From Mercurialis annua (taxonomy: Eukaryota > Streptophyta > Magnoliopsida > Malpighiales > Euphorbiaceae), in assembly GCF_937616625.2 (NCBI RefSeq), contig NC_065575.1, positions 26,473,001 through 26,537,000 of the forward strand: a stretch of DNA of 64,000 nt. The letters run 5' to 3'. The position numbers and the translations under genes were made by a program. This document shows, one piece after another, positions 36,277 through 50,478 of this stretch; the first letter of the stretch is position 1; each line of letters begins with the position of its first letter. A model generated the notes under the pieces. That model saw only the letters and a program-made list of their open reading frames with translations. It ran no database searches and was not told the origin of the DNA.

Positions 36277-39249
36277 CACTTTTCACGCACACTTTGCATA
36301 ATATAACCTAAACATGCTTAGGTAATCGGAACGACGAGTTAGAGAGACTTATGACACGATATACTAATCTAGCGTCACTTTTCACACACACTTTGCGTAC
36401 TACAATCTAACCATGCTTAGGCAATCAGAACGACGCGTTGCAGAGACTTGTGACCTGACATACTAATATAGCATCACTTTTCATGCACACTCTGCGTAAT
36501 ATAACCTAAACATGCTTAGATAATCGGAACGACGTATTAAAAAGACTTGTGATGCGACATAGTAATCTAGCGTCACTTTTAACGCACACTTTCCGTAATA
36601 TAACCTAACCATGCTTAGGTAATTGGAACGACGCGTTAGAGAGATTTGTGACGCGCATAAGCATGGTAATCAAAACGACGCATTAAAGAGACTTGAGATG
36701 CGACATATTAATCTAGCGTCATTTTTCACGCACATTTTGCGTAATATAACCTAACCATGCTTAGGTAAACGGAACGACGTGTTAAAGAGACTGGTGACGC
36801 GACATACTAATCTAGCTTCACTTTTCACGCACACTTTGCGTAATATAACCTAACAATGCTTAGGTAATCCGAACGATTCGTTAAAGAGACTAGAGACGCA
36901 ACATACTAATCTATTGTTACATTGCACGCACACTTTGCGTAATATAACCTAACCATGCTTAGGTAATCGGAACGACGCGTTTGAGAGACTTGTGATGCGA
37001 CATACGCATGGTAATCGAAAACGATGCATTAAAGAGACTTGAGACGCGACATACAATTCGAGCGAAACTTTTCACGCACACTTTACGTAATGTAACCTAA
37101 CCATGCTTAGGTAATCGAAACGACGTGTTAAAGAGACTGGTGATGCAACATACTAATCTAGTTTCACTTTTCACGGACACTGCGCGTAAAATAACCTAAC
37201 CATGCTTAGGTAATCCGAACGACGCGTTAAAGAAACTTGAGACGCGACATATACTTTGCATGCAAACTTTGCGTAATATAACCTAACCATGCCTAGGTAA
37301 TCGGAACAACGCGTTTAAGAGACTTGTGACGCGACATAAGCATGGTAATAAAAAACGATGCATTAAAGAGACTTGAGACGTGACATACAAATCGAGAGTC
37401 ACTTTTCACACACACACTTTGCGTAATATAACCTAACCATGCTTAGGTAATCAGATCGACGCGTTAAAGAGACTTGTGACGGGACATACTAATCTAGAGT
37501 CACTTTTAACGCACACTTTGCGTAATATAACCGAACCATTCTTAGGTAATCGGAACAACGCGTGCGAGAGAATTGTGATCCGACATAAGCATGGTAATCG
37601 AAACGACGCGTTAAAGAGACTTTAGACGCGACATACTAATCGAGCGTCACTCTTCACGCACACATTGCATAATATAGCCTAACCATGCTTAGGTAATTGG
37701 AACGATGCGATAGAGAGACTTGTGACGCGACATATACATGGTAATCGAAATGACGCATTATAGAGACTTGAGACGCGACATACTAATCTAACGTCACTTT
37801 TCAAGCACACTTTGCGTAATATAACCTAACCATACTTAGGTAATCGGAACGACGCGTAAAAGAGACTTGTGATGTGACATAGTAATCTAGCGTCACTTTT
37901 ATCGCATTTTTTCCTTAATATAACCTAACCATGCTTAGGTAATCGGAACGACGCGTTAGAGAGACTTGAGACGCGACATACTAATCTAGCGTTACTTTTT
38001 ACGCACACTTTACATAATATAACATAGCCATGCTTAGATAATCAGAACGACGCGATAAAGAGACTTGTGACGCTATCAAAATGACGCGTTATAGAGACTT
38101 GAGATGCGACATACTAATCTAGCGTCACTTGTCAAGCACACTTTGCGTAATATAACCTAACCATGGTAATCGAAACGACGCGAAAATAGACTTGTGATGC
38201 GACATACTAATCTAGCGTCACTTTTAACGCACACTTTCCGTAATATAACCTACCATGCTTAGGTAATCGGAATGACACGTTAGAGAGACTTGTGACGCGA
38301 CATAAGCATGGTAATCGAAACGAAGTATTAAAAAGACTTGAGATGCGACATTATAATCTAGCATCACTTTTCACGCACACTTCGCGTAATATAACCTTAC
38401 CATGCTTATGTAATCGGAACGACGCGTTAAGGAGACTTGTGACACGACATACTAATCTAGCGTCACTTTTCACGCACACTTTGCGTATTATAACCTAACC
38501 ATGCTTAGGTAATCGGAACGACGCGTTAAAAAGACTTGTGACCCGCATACTAATTTAGAGTCAGTTTTCATGCACACTTTGCGTATTATAACCTAACCAT
38601 GCTTCGGTAATCGAAACGATGCGTTTGAGAGACTTGTGACGCGTCGAAACGACGCGTTATAGAGACTTGAGACGTGTCCTACTAATCTATCGTCACTTTG
38701 CACGCACACTTTGCGTAATATAACCTAACCATACTTAGATAATTGGAACGATGCGATAAAGAGAGTTGTGACATGACATACTAATCTAGCGTCACTTTTC
38801 ACGCACATTTTGCGCAATATAGCCTAACCATGCTTACGTAATCAGAACGACGCGTTACAAAGACTTGAGACGCGACATACTAATCTAGCGTCACTTTTCA
38901 CGCACACTTTGCGTAATATAACCTATCCATGCTTAGGTAATCGTAACGACGCGTTAAAGATACTTGAGGCACGACATACTAATCAATTGTCACTTTGCGT
39001 AATATAACCTAATCTAGCATGGATGCGACATACTAATCTAGCGTCACGTTACAAAGACAAGTTAGAGAGACATGAGATGAGATGAGATGCGACATACTAA
39101 TCAGAACGACAAGTTAGAGAGACATGAGATGCGACATACTAATCTAGCGTCACTTTTCACACATACTTTGCATAATATAACCTAACCATGCTTAGGTAAT
39201 CGAAACGACACGTTACAAAGACTTGAGATGCGACATACTAATCTATTCC
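36277..39249 (-). repeat. 2.97-kb HOR, downstream array, unit 2 (2973 bp)
   Basis: Starts at the CACTTTTCACGC phase point right after TATTCC. It has the derived CA insertion (CACACACACACTTTG near 37407), GCATGCAAACTTT near 37260, the one-base loss GACCCGCATAC near 38540 and CCATACTTAGATAATT near 38728, but keeps the ancestral TTAGGCAATC near 36417. It is therefore intermediate between unit 1 and units 3-5. Confidence 0.93.
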
Positions 39250-42222
39250 CACTTTTCACGCACACTTTGCATAATATAACCTAAACATGCTTAGGTAATC
39301 GGAACGACGAGTTAGAGAGACTTATGACACGATATACTAATCTAGCGTCACTTTTCACACACACTTTGCGTACTACAATCTAACCATGCTTAGACAATCA
39401 GAACGACGCGTTGCAGAGACTTGTGACCTGACATACTAATATAGCATCACTTTTCATGCACACTCTGCGTAATATAACCTAAACATGCTTAGATAATCGG
39501 AACGACGTATTAAAAAGACTTGTGATGCGACATAGTAATCTAGCGTCACTTTTAACGCACACTTTCCGTAATATAACCTAACCATGCTTAGGTAATTGGA
39601 ACGACGCGTTAGAGAGATTTGTGACGCGCATAAGCATGGTAATCAAAACGACGCATTAAAGAGACTTGAGATGCGACATATTAATCTAGCGTCATTTTTC
39701 ACGCACATTTTGCGTAATATAACCTAACCATGCTTAGGTAAACGGAACGACGTGTTAAAGAGACTGGTGACGCGACATACTAATCTAGCTTCACTTTTCA
39801 CGCACACTTTGCATAATATAACCTAACAATGCTTAGGTAATCCGAACGATTCGTTAAAGAGACTAGAGACGCAACATACTAATCTATTGTTACATTGCAC
39901 GCACACTTTGCGTAATATAACCTAACCATGCTTAGGTAATCGGAACGACGCGTTTGAGAGACTTGTGATGCGACATACGCATGGTAATCGAAAACGATGC
40001 ATTAAAGAGACTTGAGACGCGACATACAATTCGAGCGAAACTTTTCACGCACACTTTACGTAATGTAACCTAACCATGCTTAGGTAATCGAAACGACGTG
40101 TTAAAGAGACTGGTGATGCAACATACTAATCTAGTTTCACTTTTCACGGACACTGCGCGTAAAATAACCTAACCATGCTTAGGTAATCCGAACGACGCGT
40201 TAAAGAAACTTGAGACGCGACATATACTTTGCATGCAAACTTTGCGTAATATAACCTAACCATGCCTAGGTAATCGGAACAACGCGTTTAAGAGACTTGT
40301 GACGCGACATAAGCATGGTAATAAAAAACGATGCATTAAAGAGACTTGAGACGTGACATACAAATCGAGAGTCACTTTTCACACACACACTTTGCGTAAT
40401 ATAACCTAACCATGCTTAGGTAATCAGATCGACGCGTTAAAGAGACTTGTGACGGGACATACTAATCTAGAGTCACTTTTAACGCACACTTTGCGTAATA
40501 TAACCGAACCATTCTTAGGTAATCGGAACAACGCGTGCGAGAGAATTGTGATCCGACATAAGCATGGTAATCGAAACGACGCGTTAAAGAGACTTTAGAC
40601 GCGACATACTAATCGAGCGTCACTCTTCACGCACACATTGCATAATATAGCCTAACCATGCTTAGGTAATTGGAACGATGCGATAGAGAGACTTGTGACG
40701 CGACATATACATGGTAATCGAAATGACGCATTATAGAGACTTGAGACGCGACATACTAATCTAACGTCACTTTTCAAGCACACTTTGCGTAATATAACCT
40801 AACCATGCTTAGGTAATCGGAACGACGCGTAAAAGAGACTTGAGATGTGACATAGTAATCTAGCGTCACTTTTATCGCATTTTTTCCTTAATATAACCTA
40901 ACCATGCTTAGGTAATCGGAACGACGCGTTAGAGAGACTTGAGACGCGACATACTAATCTAGCGTTACTTTTTACGCACACTTTACATAATATAACATAG
41001 CCATGCTTAGATAATCAGAACGACGCGATAAAGAGACTTGTGACGCTATCAAAATGACGCGTTATAGAGACTTGAGATGCGACATACTAATCTAGCGTCA
41101 CTTGTCAAGCACACTTTGCGTAATATAACCTAACCATGGTAATCGAAACGACGCGAAAATAGACTTGTGATGCGACATAGTAATCTAGCGTCACTTTTAA
41201 CGCACACTTTCCGTAATATAACCTACCATGCTTAGGTAATCGGAATGACACGTTAGAGAGACTTGTGACGCGACATAAGCATGGTAATCGAAACGAAGTA
41301 TTAAAAAGACTTGAGATGCGACATTATAATCTAGCATCACTTTTCACGCACACTTCGCGTAATATAACCTTACCATGCTTATGTAATCGGAACGACGCGT
41401 TAAGGAGACTTGTGACACGACATACTAATCTAGCGTCACTTTTCACGCACACTTTGCGTATTATAACCTAACCATGCTTAGGTAATCGGAACGACGCGTT
41501 AAAAAGACTTGTGACCCGCATACTAATTTAGAGTCAGTTTTCATGCACACTTTGCGTATTATAACCTAACCATGCTTCGGTAATCGAAACGATGCGTTTG
41601 AGAGACTTGTGACGCGTCGAAACGACGCGTTATAGAGACTTGAGACGTGTCCTACTAATCTATCGTCACTTTGCACGCACACTTTGCGTAATATAACCTA
41701 ACCATACTTAGATAATTGGAACGATGCGATAAAGAGAGTTGTGACATGACATACTAATCTAGCGTCACTTTTCACGCACATTTTGCGCAATATAGCCTAA
41801 CCATGCTTACGTAATCAGAACGACGCGTTACAAAGACTTGAGACGCGACATACTAATCTAGCGTCACTTTTCACGCACACTTTGCGTAATATAACCTATC
41901 CATGCTTAGGTAATCGTAACGACGCGTTAAAGATACTTGAGGCACGACATACTAATCAATTGTCACTTTGCGTAATATAACCTAATCTAGCATGGATGCG
42001 ACATACTAATCTAGCGTCACGTTACAAAGACAAGTTAGAGAGACATGAGATGAGATGAGATGCGACATACTAATCAGAACGACAAGTTAGAGAGACATGA
42101 GATGCGACATACTAATCTAGCGTCACTTTTCACACATACTTTGCATAATATAACCTAACCATGCTTAGGTAATCGAAACGACACGTTACAAAGACTTGAG
42201 ATGCGACATACTAATCTATTCC
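39250..42222 (-). repeat. 2.97-kb HOR, downstream array, unit 3 (2973 bp)
   Basis: Carries all the derived states of unit 2 plus TTAGACAATC near 39391 and GCATAATATAACCTAACAATG near 39809. A private change is CCATGCTTAGG in place of CCATACTTAGG near 40804, followed by GACTTGAGATGTGAC. Confidence 0.93.
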
Positions 42223-45195
42223 CACTTTTCACGCACACTTTGCATAATATAACCTAAACATGCTTAGGTAATCGGAACGACGAGTTAGAGAGACTTATGA
42301 CACGATATACTAATCTAGCGTCACTTTTCACACACACTTTGCGTACTACAATCTAACCATGCTTAGACAATCAGAACGACGCGTTGCAGAGACTTGTGAC
42401 CTGACATACTAATATAGCATCACTTTTCATGCACACTCTGCGTAATATAACCTAAACATGCTTAGATAATCGGAACGACGTATTAAAAAGACTTGTGATG
42501 CGACATAGTAATCTAGCGTCACTTTTAACGCACACTTTCCGTAATATAACCTAACCATGCTTAGGTAATTGGAACGACGCGTTAGAGAGATTTGTGACGC
42601 GCATAAGCATGGTAATCAAAACGACGCATTAAAGAGACTTGAGATGCGACATATTAATCTAGCGTCATTTTTCACGCACATTTTGCGTAATATAACCTAA
42701 CCATGCTTAGGTAAACGGAACGACGTGTTAAAGAGACTGGTGACGCGACATACTAATCTAGCTTCACTTTTCACGCACACTTTGCATAATATAACCTAAC
42801 AATGCTTAGGTAATCCGAACGATTCGTTAAAGAGACTAGAGACGCAACATACTAATCTATTGTTACATTGCACGCACACTTTGCGTAATATAACCTAACC
42901 ATGCTTAGGTAATCGGAACGACGCGTTTGAGAGACTTGTGATGCGACATACGCATGGTAATCGAAAACGATGCATTAAAGAGACTTGAGACGCGACATAC
43001 AATTCGAGCGAAACTTTTCACGCACACTTTACGTAATGTAACCTAACCATGCTTAGGTAATCGAAACGACGTGTTAAAGAGACTGGTGATGCAACATACT
43101 AATCTAGTTTCACTTTTCACGGACACTGCGCGTAAAATAACCTAACCATGCTTAGGTAATCCGAACGACGCGTTAAAGAAACTTGAGACGCGACATATAC
43201 TTTGCATGCAAACTTTGCGTAATATAACCTAACCATGCCTAGGTAATCGGAACAACGCGTTTAAGAGACTTGTGACGCGACATAAGCATGGTAATAAAAA
43301 ACGATGCATTAAAGAGACTTGAGACGTGACATACAAATCGAGAGTCACTTTTCACACACACACTTTGCGTAATATAACCTAACCATGCTTAGGTAATCAG
43401 ATCGACGCGTTAAAGAGACTTGTGACGGGACATACTAATCTAGAGTCACTTTTAACGCACACTTTGCGTAATATAACCGAACCATTCTTAGGTAATCGGA
43501 ACAACGCGTGCGAGAGAATTGTGATCCGACATAAGCATGGTAATCGAAACGACGCGTTAAAGAGACTTTAGACGCGACATACTAATCGAGCGTCACTCTT
43601 CACGCACACATTGCATAATATAGCCTAACCATGCTTAGGTAATTGGAACGATGCGATAGAGAGACTTGTGACGCGACATATACATGGTAATCGAAATGAC
43701 GCATTATAGAGACTTGAGACGCGACATACTAATCTAACGTCACTTTTCAAGCACACTTTGCGTAATATAACCTAACCATACTTAGGTAATCGGAACGACG
43801 CGTAAAAGAGACTTGTGATGTGACATAGTAATCTAGCGTCACTTTTATCGCATTTTTTCCTTAATATAACCTAACCATGCTTAGGTAATCGGAACGACGC
43901 GTTAGAGAGACTTGAGACGCGACATACTAATCTAGCGTTACTTTTTACGCACACTTTACATAATATAACATAGCCATGCTTAGATAATCAGAACGACGCG
44001 ATAAAGAGACTTGTGACGCTATCAAAATGACGCGTTATAGAGACTTGAGATGCGACATACTAATCTAGCGTCACTTGTCAAGCACACTTTGCGTAATATA
44101 ACCTAACCATGGTAATCGAAACGACGCGAAAATAGACTTGTGATGCGACATAGTAATCTAGCGTCACTTTTAACGCACACTTTCCGTAATATAACCTACC
44201 ATGCTTAGGTAATCGGAATGACACGTTAGAGAGACTTGTGACGCGACATAAGCATGGTAATCGAAACGAAGTATTAAAAAGACTTGAGATGCGACATTAT
44301 AATCTAGCATCACTTTTCACGCACACTTCGCGTAATATAACCTTACCATGCTTATGTAATCGGAACGACGCGTTAAGGAGACTTGTGACACGACATACTA
44401 ATCTAGCGTCACTTTTCACGCACACTTTGCGTATTATAACCTAACCATGCTTAGGTAATCGGAACGACGCGTTAAAAAGACTTGTGACCCGCATACTAAT
44501 TTAGAGTCAGTTTTCATGCACACTTTGCGTATTATAACCTAACCATGCTTCGGTAATCGAAACGATGCGTTTGAGAGACTTGTGACGCGTCGAAACGACG
44601 CGTTATAGAGACTTGAGACGTGTCCTACTAATCTATCGTCACTTTGCACGCACACTTTGCGTAATATAACCTAACCATACTTAGATAATTGGAACGATGC
44701 GATAAAGAGAGTTGTGACATGACATACTAATCTAGCGTCACTTTTCACGCACATTTTGCGCAATATAGCCTAACCATGCTTACGTAATCAGAACGACGCG
44801 TTACAAAGACTTGAGACGCGACATACTAATCTAGCGTCACTTTTCACGCACACTTTGCGTAATATAACCTATCCATGCTTAGGTAATCGTAACGACGCGT
44901 TAAAGATACTTGAGGCACGACATACTAATCAATTGTCACTTTGCGTAATATAACCTAATCTAGCATGGATGCGACATACTAATCTAGCGTCACGTTACAA
45001 AGACAAGTTAGAGAGACATGAGATGAGATGAGATGCGACATACTAATCAGAACGACAAGTTAGAGAGACATGAGATGCGACATACTAATCTAGCGTCACT
45101 TTTCACACATACTTTGCATAATATAACCTAACCATGCTTAGGTAATCGAAACGACACGTTACAAAGACTTGAGATGCGACATACTAATCTATTCC
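42223..45195 (-). repeat. 2.97-kb HOR, downstream array, unit 4 (2973 bp)
   Basis: Almost identical to unit 3, sharing the TTAGACAATC state and the GCATAATATAACCTAACAATG state, and differing mainly by keeping CCATACTTAGG near 43777. Confidence 0.93.
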
Positions 45196-48168
45196 CACTT
45201 TTCACGCACACTTTGCATAATATAACCTAAACATGCTTAGGTAATCGGAACGACGAGTTAGAGAGACTTATGACACGATATACTAATCTAGCGTCACTTT
45301 TCACACACACTTTGCGTACTACAATCTAACCATGCTTAGACAATCAGAACGACGCGTTGCAGAGACTTGTGACCTGACATACTAATATAGCATCACTTTT
45401 CATGCACACTCTGCGTAATATAACCTAAACATGCTTAGATAATCGGAACGACGTATTAAAAAGACTTGTGATGCGACATAGTAATCTAGCGTCACTTTTA
45501 ACGCACACTTTCCGTAATATAACCTAACCATGCTTAGGTAATTGGAACGACGCGTTAGAGAGATTTGTGACGCGCATAAGCATGGTAATCAAAACGACGC
45601 ATTAAAGAGACTTGAGATGCGACATATTAATCTAGCGTCATTTTTCACGCACATTTTGCGTAATATAACCTAACCATGCTTAGGTAAACGGAACGACGTG
45701 TTAAAGAGACTGGTGACGCGACATACTAATCTAGCTTCACTTTTCACGCACACTTTGCGTAATATAACCTAACAATGCTTAGGTAATCCGAACGATTCGT
45801 TAAAGAGACTAGAGACGCAACATACTAATCTATTGTTACATTGCACGCACACTTTGCGTAATATAACCTAACCATGCTTAGGTAATCGGAACGACGCGTT
45901 TGAGAGACTTGTGATGCGACATACGCATGGTAATCGAAAACGATGCATTAAAGAGACTTGAGACGCGACATACAATTCGAGCGAAACTTTTCACGCACAC
46001 TTTACGTAATGTAACCTAACCATGCTTAGGTAATCGAAACGACGTGTTAAAGAGACTGGTGATGCAACATACTAATCTAGTTTCACTTTTCACGGACACT
46101 GCGCGTAAAATAACCTAACCATGCTTAGGTAATCCGAACGACGCGTTAAAGAAACTTGAGACGCGACATATACTTTGCATGCAAACTTTGCGTAATATAA
46201 CCTAACCATGCCTAGGTAATCGGAACAACGCGTTTAAGAGACTTGTGACGCGACATAAGCATGGTAATAAAAAACGATGCATTAAAGAGACTTGAGACGT
46301 GACATACAAATCGAGAGTCACTTTTCACACACACACTTTGCGTAATATAACCTAACCATGCTTAGGTAATCAGATCGACGCGTTAAAGAGACTTGTGACG
46401 GGACATACTAATCTAGAGTCACTTTTAACGCACACTTTGCGTAATATAACCGAACCATTCTTAGGTAATCGGAACAACGCGTGCGAGAGAATTGTGATCC
46501 GACATAAGCATGGTAATCGAAACGACGCGTTAAAGAGACTTTAGACGCGACATACTAATCGAGCGTCACTCTTCACGCACACATTGCATAATATAGCCTA
46601 ACCATGCTTAGGTAATTGGAACGATGCGATAGAGAGACTTGTGACGCGACATATACATGGTAATCGAAATGACGCATTATAGAGACTTGAGACGCGACAT
46701 ACTAATCTAACGTCACTTTTCAAGCACACTTTGCGTAATATAACCTAACCATACTTAGGTAATCGGAACGACGCGTAAAAGAGACTTGTGATGTGACATA
46801 GTAATCTAGCGTCACTTTTATCGCATTTTTTCCTTAATATAACCTAACCATGCTTAGGTAATCGGAACGACGCGTTAGAGAGACTTGAGACGCGACATAC
46901 TAATCTAGCGTTACTTTTTACGCACACTTTACATAATATAACATAGCCATGCTTAGATAATCAGAACGACGCGATAAAGAGACTTGTGACGCTATCAAAA
47001 TGACGCGTTATAGAGACTTGAGATGCGACATACTAATCTAGCGTCACTTGTCAAGCACACTTTGCGTAATATAACCTAACCATGGTAATCGAAACGACGC
47101 GAAAATAGACTTGTGATGCGACATAGTAATCTAGCGTCACTTTTAACGCACACTTTCCGTAATATAACCTACCATGCTTAGGTAATCGGAATGACACGTT
47201 AGAGAGACTTGTGACGCGACATAAGCATGGTAATCGAAACGAAGTATTAAAAAGACTTGAGATGCGACATTATAATCTAGCATCACTTTTCACGCACACT
47301 TCGCGTAATATAACCTTACCATGCTTATGTAATCGGAACGACGCGTTAAGGAGACTTGTGACACGACATACTAATCTAGCGTCACTTTTCACGCACACTT
47401 TGCGTATTATAACCTAACCATGCTTAGGTAATCGGAACGACGCGTTAAAAAGACTTGTGACCCGCATACTAATTTAGAGTCAGTTTTCATGCACACTTTG
47501 CGTATTATAACCTAACCATGCTTCGGTAATCGAAACGATGCGTTTGAGAGACTTGTGACGCGTCGAAACGACGCGTTATAGAGACTTGAGACGTGTCCTA
47601 CTAATCTATCGTCACTTTGCACGCACACTTTGCGTAATATAACCTAACCATACTTAGATAATTGGAACGATGCGATAAAGAGAGTTGTGACATGACATAC
47701 TAATCTAGCGTCACTTTTCACGCACATTTTGCGCAATATAGCCTAACCATGCTTACGTAATCAGAACGACGCGTTACAAAGACTTGAGACGCGACATACT
47801 AATCTAGCGTCACTTTTCACGCACACTTTGCGTAATATAACCTATCCATGCTTAGGTAATCGTAACGACGCGTTAAAGATACTTGAGGCACGACATACTA
47901 ATCAATTGTCACTTTGCGTAATATAACCTAATCTAGCATGGATGCGACATACTAATCTAGCGTCACGTTACAAAGACAAGTTAGAGAGACATGAGATGAG
48001 ATGAGATGCGACATACTAATCAGAACGACAAGTTAGAGAGACATGAGATGCGACATACTAATCTAGCGTCACTTTTCACACATACTTTGCATAATATAAC
48101 CTAACCATGCTTAGGTAATCGAAACGACACGTTACAAAGACTTGAGATGCGACATACTAATCTATTCC
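45196..48168 (-). repeat. 2.97-kb HOR, downstream array, unit 5 (2973 bp)
   Basis: Same as unit 4 except that it has GCGTAATATAACCTAACAATG near 45757, the state of units 1 and 2. The derived CA insertion, GCATGCAAACTTT and GACCCGCATAC are all present. Confidence 0.93.
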
Positions 48169-49640
48169 CACTTTTCACGCACACTTTGCATAATATAACC
48201 TAAACATGCTTAGGTAATCGGAACGACGAGTTAGAGAGACTTATGACACGATATACTAATCTAGCGTCACTTTTCACACACACTTTGCGTACTACAATCT
48301 AACCATGCTTAGACAATCAGAACGACGCGTTGCAGAGACTTGTGACCTGACATACTAATATAGCATCACTTTTCATGCACACTCTGCGTAATATAACCTA
48401 AACATGCTTAGATAATCGGAACGACGTATTAAAAAGACTTGTGATGCGACATAGTAATCTAGCGTCACTTTTAACGCACACTTTCCGTAATATAACCTAA
48501 CCATGCTTAGGTAATTGGAACGACGCGTTAGAGAGATTTGTGACGCGCATAAGCATGGTAATCAAAACGACGCATTAAAGAGACTTGAGATGCGACATAT
48601 TAATCTAGCGTCATTTTTCACGCACATTTTGCGTAATATAACCTAACCATGCTTAGGTAAACGGAACGACGTGTTAAAGAGACTGGTGACGCGACATACT
48701 AATCTAGCTTCACTTTTCACGCACACTTTGCGTAATATAACCTAACAATGCTTAGGTAATCCGAACGATTCGTTAAAGAGACTAGAGACGCAACATACTA
48801 ATCTATTGTTACATTGCACGCACACTTTGCGTAATATAACCTAACCATGCTTAGGTAATCGGAACGACGCGTTTGAGAGACTTGTGATGCGACATACGCA
48901 TGGTAATCGAAAACGATGCATTAAAGAGACTTGAGACGCGACATACAATTCGAGCGAAACTTTTCACGCACACTTTACGTAATGTAACCTAACCATGCTT
49001 AGGTAATCGAAACGACGTGTTAAAGAGACTGGTGATGCAACATACTAATCTAGTTTCACTTTTCACGGACACTGCGCGTAAAATAACCTAACCATGCTTA
49101 GGTAATCCGAACGACGCGTTAAAGAAACTTGAGACGCGACATATACTTTGCATGCACACTTTGCGTAATATAACCTAACCATGCCTAGGTAATCGGAACA
49201 ACGCGTTTAAGAGACTTGTGACGCGACATAAGCATGGTAATAAAAAACGATGCATTAAAGAGACTTGAGACGTGACATACAAATCGAGAGTCACTTTTCA
49301 CACACACTTTGCGTAATATAACCCAACCATGCTTAGGTAATCAGATCGACGCGTTAAAGAGACTTGTGACGGGACATACTAATCTAGAGTCACTTTTAAC
49401 GCACACTTTGCGTAATATAACCGAACCATTCTTAGGTAATCGGAACAACGCGTGCGAGAGAATTGTGATCCGACATAAGCATGGTAATCGAAACGACGCG
49501 TTAAAGAGACTTTAGACGCGACATACTAATCGAGCGTCACTCTTCATGCACACATTGCATAATATAGCCTAACCATGCTTAGGTAATTGGAACGATGCGA
49601 TAGAGAGACTTGTGACTCGACATATACATGGTAATCGAAA
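48169..49640 (-). repeat. 2.97-kb HOR, downstream array, partial unit 6 (~1.47 kb)
   Basis: The first half carries the derived TTAGACAATC (near 48310), as in units 3-5. The second half carries ancestral states: GCATGCACACTTT near 49150 and TTTTCACACACACTTTG near 49297. The unit stops in GGTAATCGAAA at 49640, where the sequence switches to the equivalent of 17451. It looks like a recombinant of core-type and edge-type units. Confidence 0.9.
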
Positions 49641-49665
49641 GACTTGAGACGCGACATACTAATCT
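49631..49665. other. Junction where the 32-kb duplication restarts
   Basis: HOR sequence ends with ATGGTAATCGAAA and continues directly as GACTTGAGACGCGACATAC, matching 17451 onward. Both parent sites have GGTAATCGAAA upstream and GACTTGAGACGCGACAT downstream, so the join occurred within shared satellite sequence. The short piece corresponding to 17158-17450 is absent here. Confidence 0.85.
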
Positions 49666-50422
49666 AGCGTCACTTCTTACAGACACTTTGCGTAATACAA
49701 ACTTACCATGCTTAAATAATCGGAACGGCACGTTAAAGATACCTGAGACGTGACATACTAATCTAGCATCACGAATCACACACACTTTTCGTAAAATAAA
49801 CTAACCATGCTGAAGTACTCGGACTGACGTGTTAAAGAGACTTGAGAAGCGACACACTAATCAATTATCCCTTTTCACGCACACTTTGTGTAATATAACC
49901 AAACTATGCTTATGTAATCGGAACGACGCGTTAAAGAGACTTGCAATGCGACATACTTATCTAGCGTCACTGTTGATGCACACTTTGCATAATATAACCT
50001 AAAGATGCTTATGTAATCAGAACGACAATTTAGAGAGACTTGAGATGCGACATACTAATCTAGCGTCATTGTTCACGCACACTTTGCGTAATATAACCTT
50101 ACCATGCTTATGTAATCGGAACGACGCGTTAAAAAGACTTGAGATGCGACATACTAATCTATTGTCACTTTTGACGCATATAATATAACCTAACCATGCT
50201 TAGGTAATTGGAACGACGCGTTAAAGAGACTTGAGACGCGACATACTAATCTAGCATCACTTTTCATGCACACTTTGCATATTATAACCTAACCATGCTT
50301 AGGTAATCGAACCGACGCGTTAAAAAGACTTGAGGCGCGACATACTAATCTAAAGTCACTTTTCATGGACACTTCGCGTAATATAACCTAACCATGCTTA
50401 AGTAATGGAAACGACACATTAG

Positions 50423-50478
50423 AGAGACTTGTGACGTGACATAAGCATGGTAATAAAGACGACGCGTCACAAGTCTCT
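50423..50478. repeat. Orientation switch 2, copy B
   Basis: Same 14-bp inverted arms as at 18233-18288, AGAGACTTGTGACG (50423-50436) and CGTCACAAGTCTCT (50465-50478). It shows that the inversion predates the large duplication. Confidence 0.9.
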
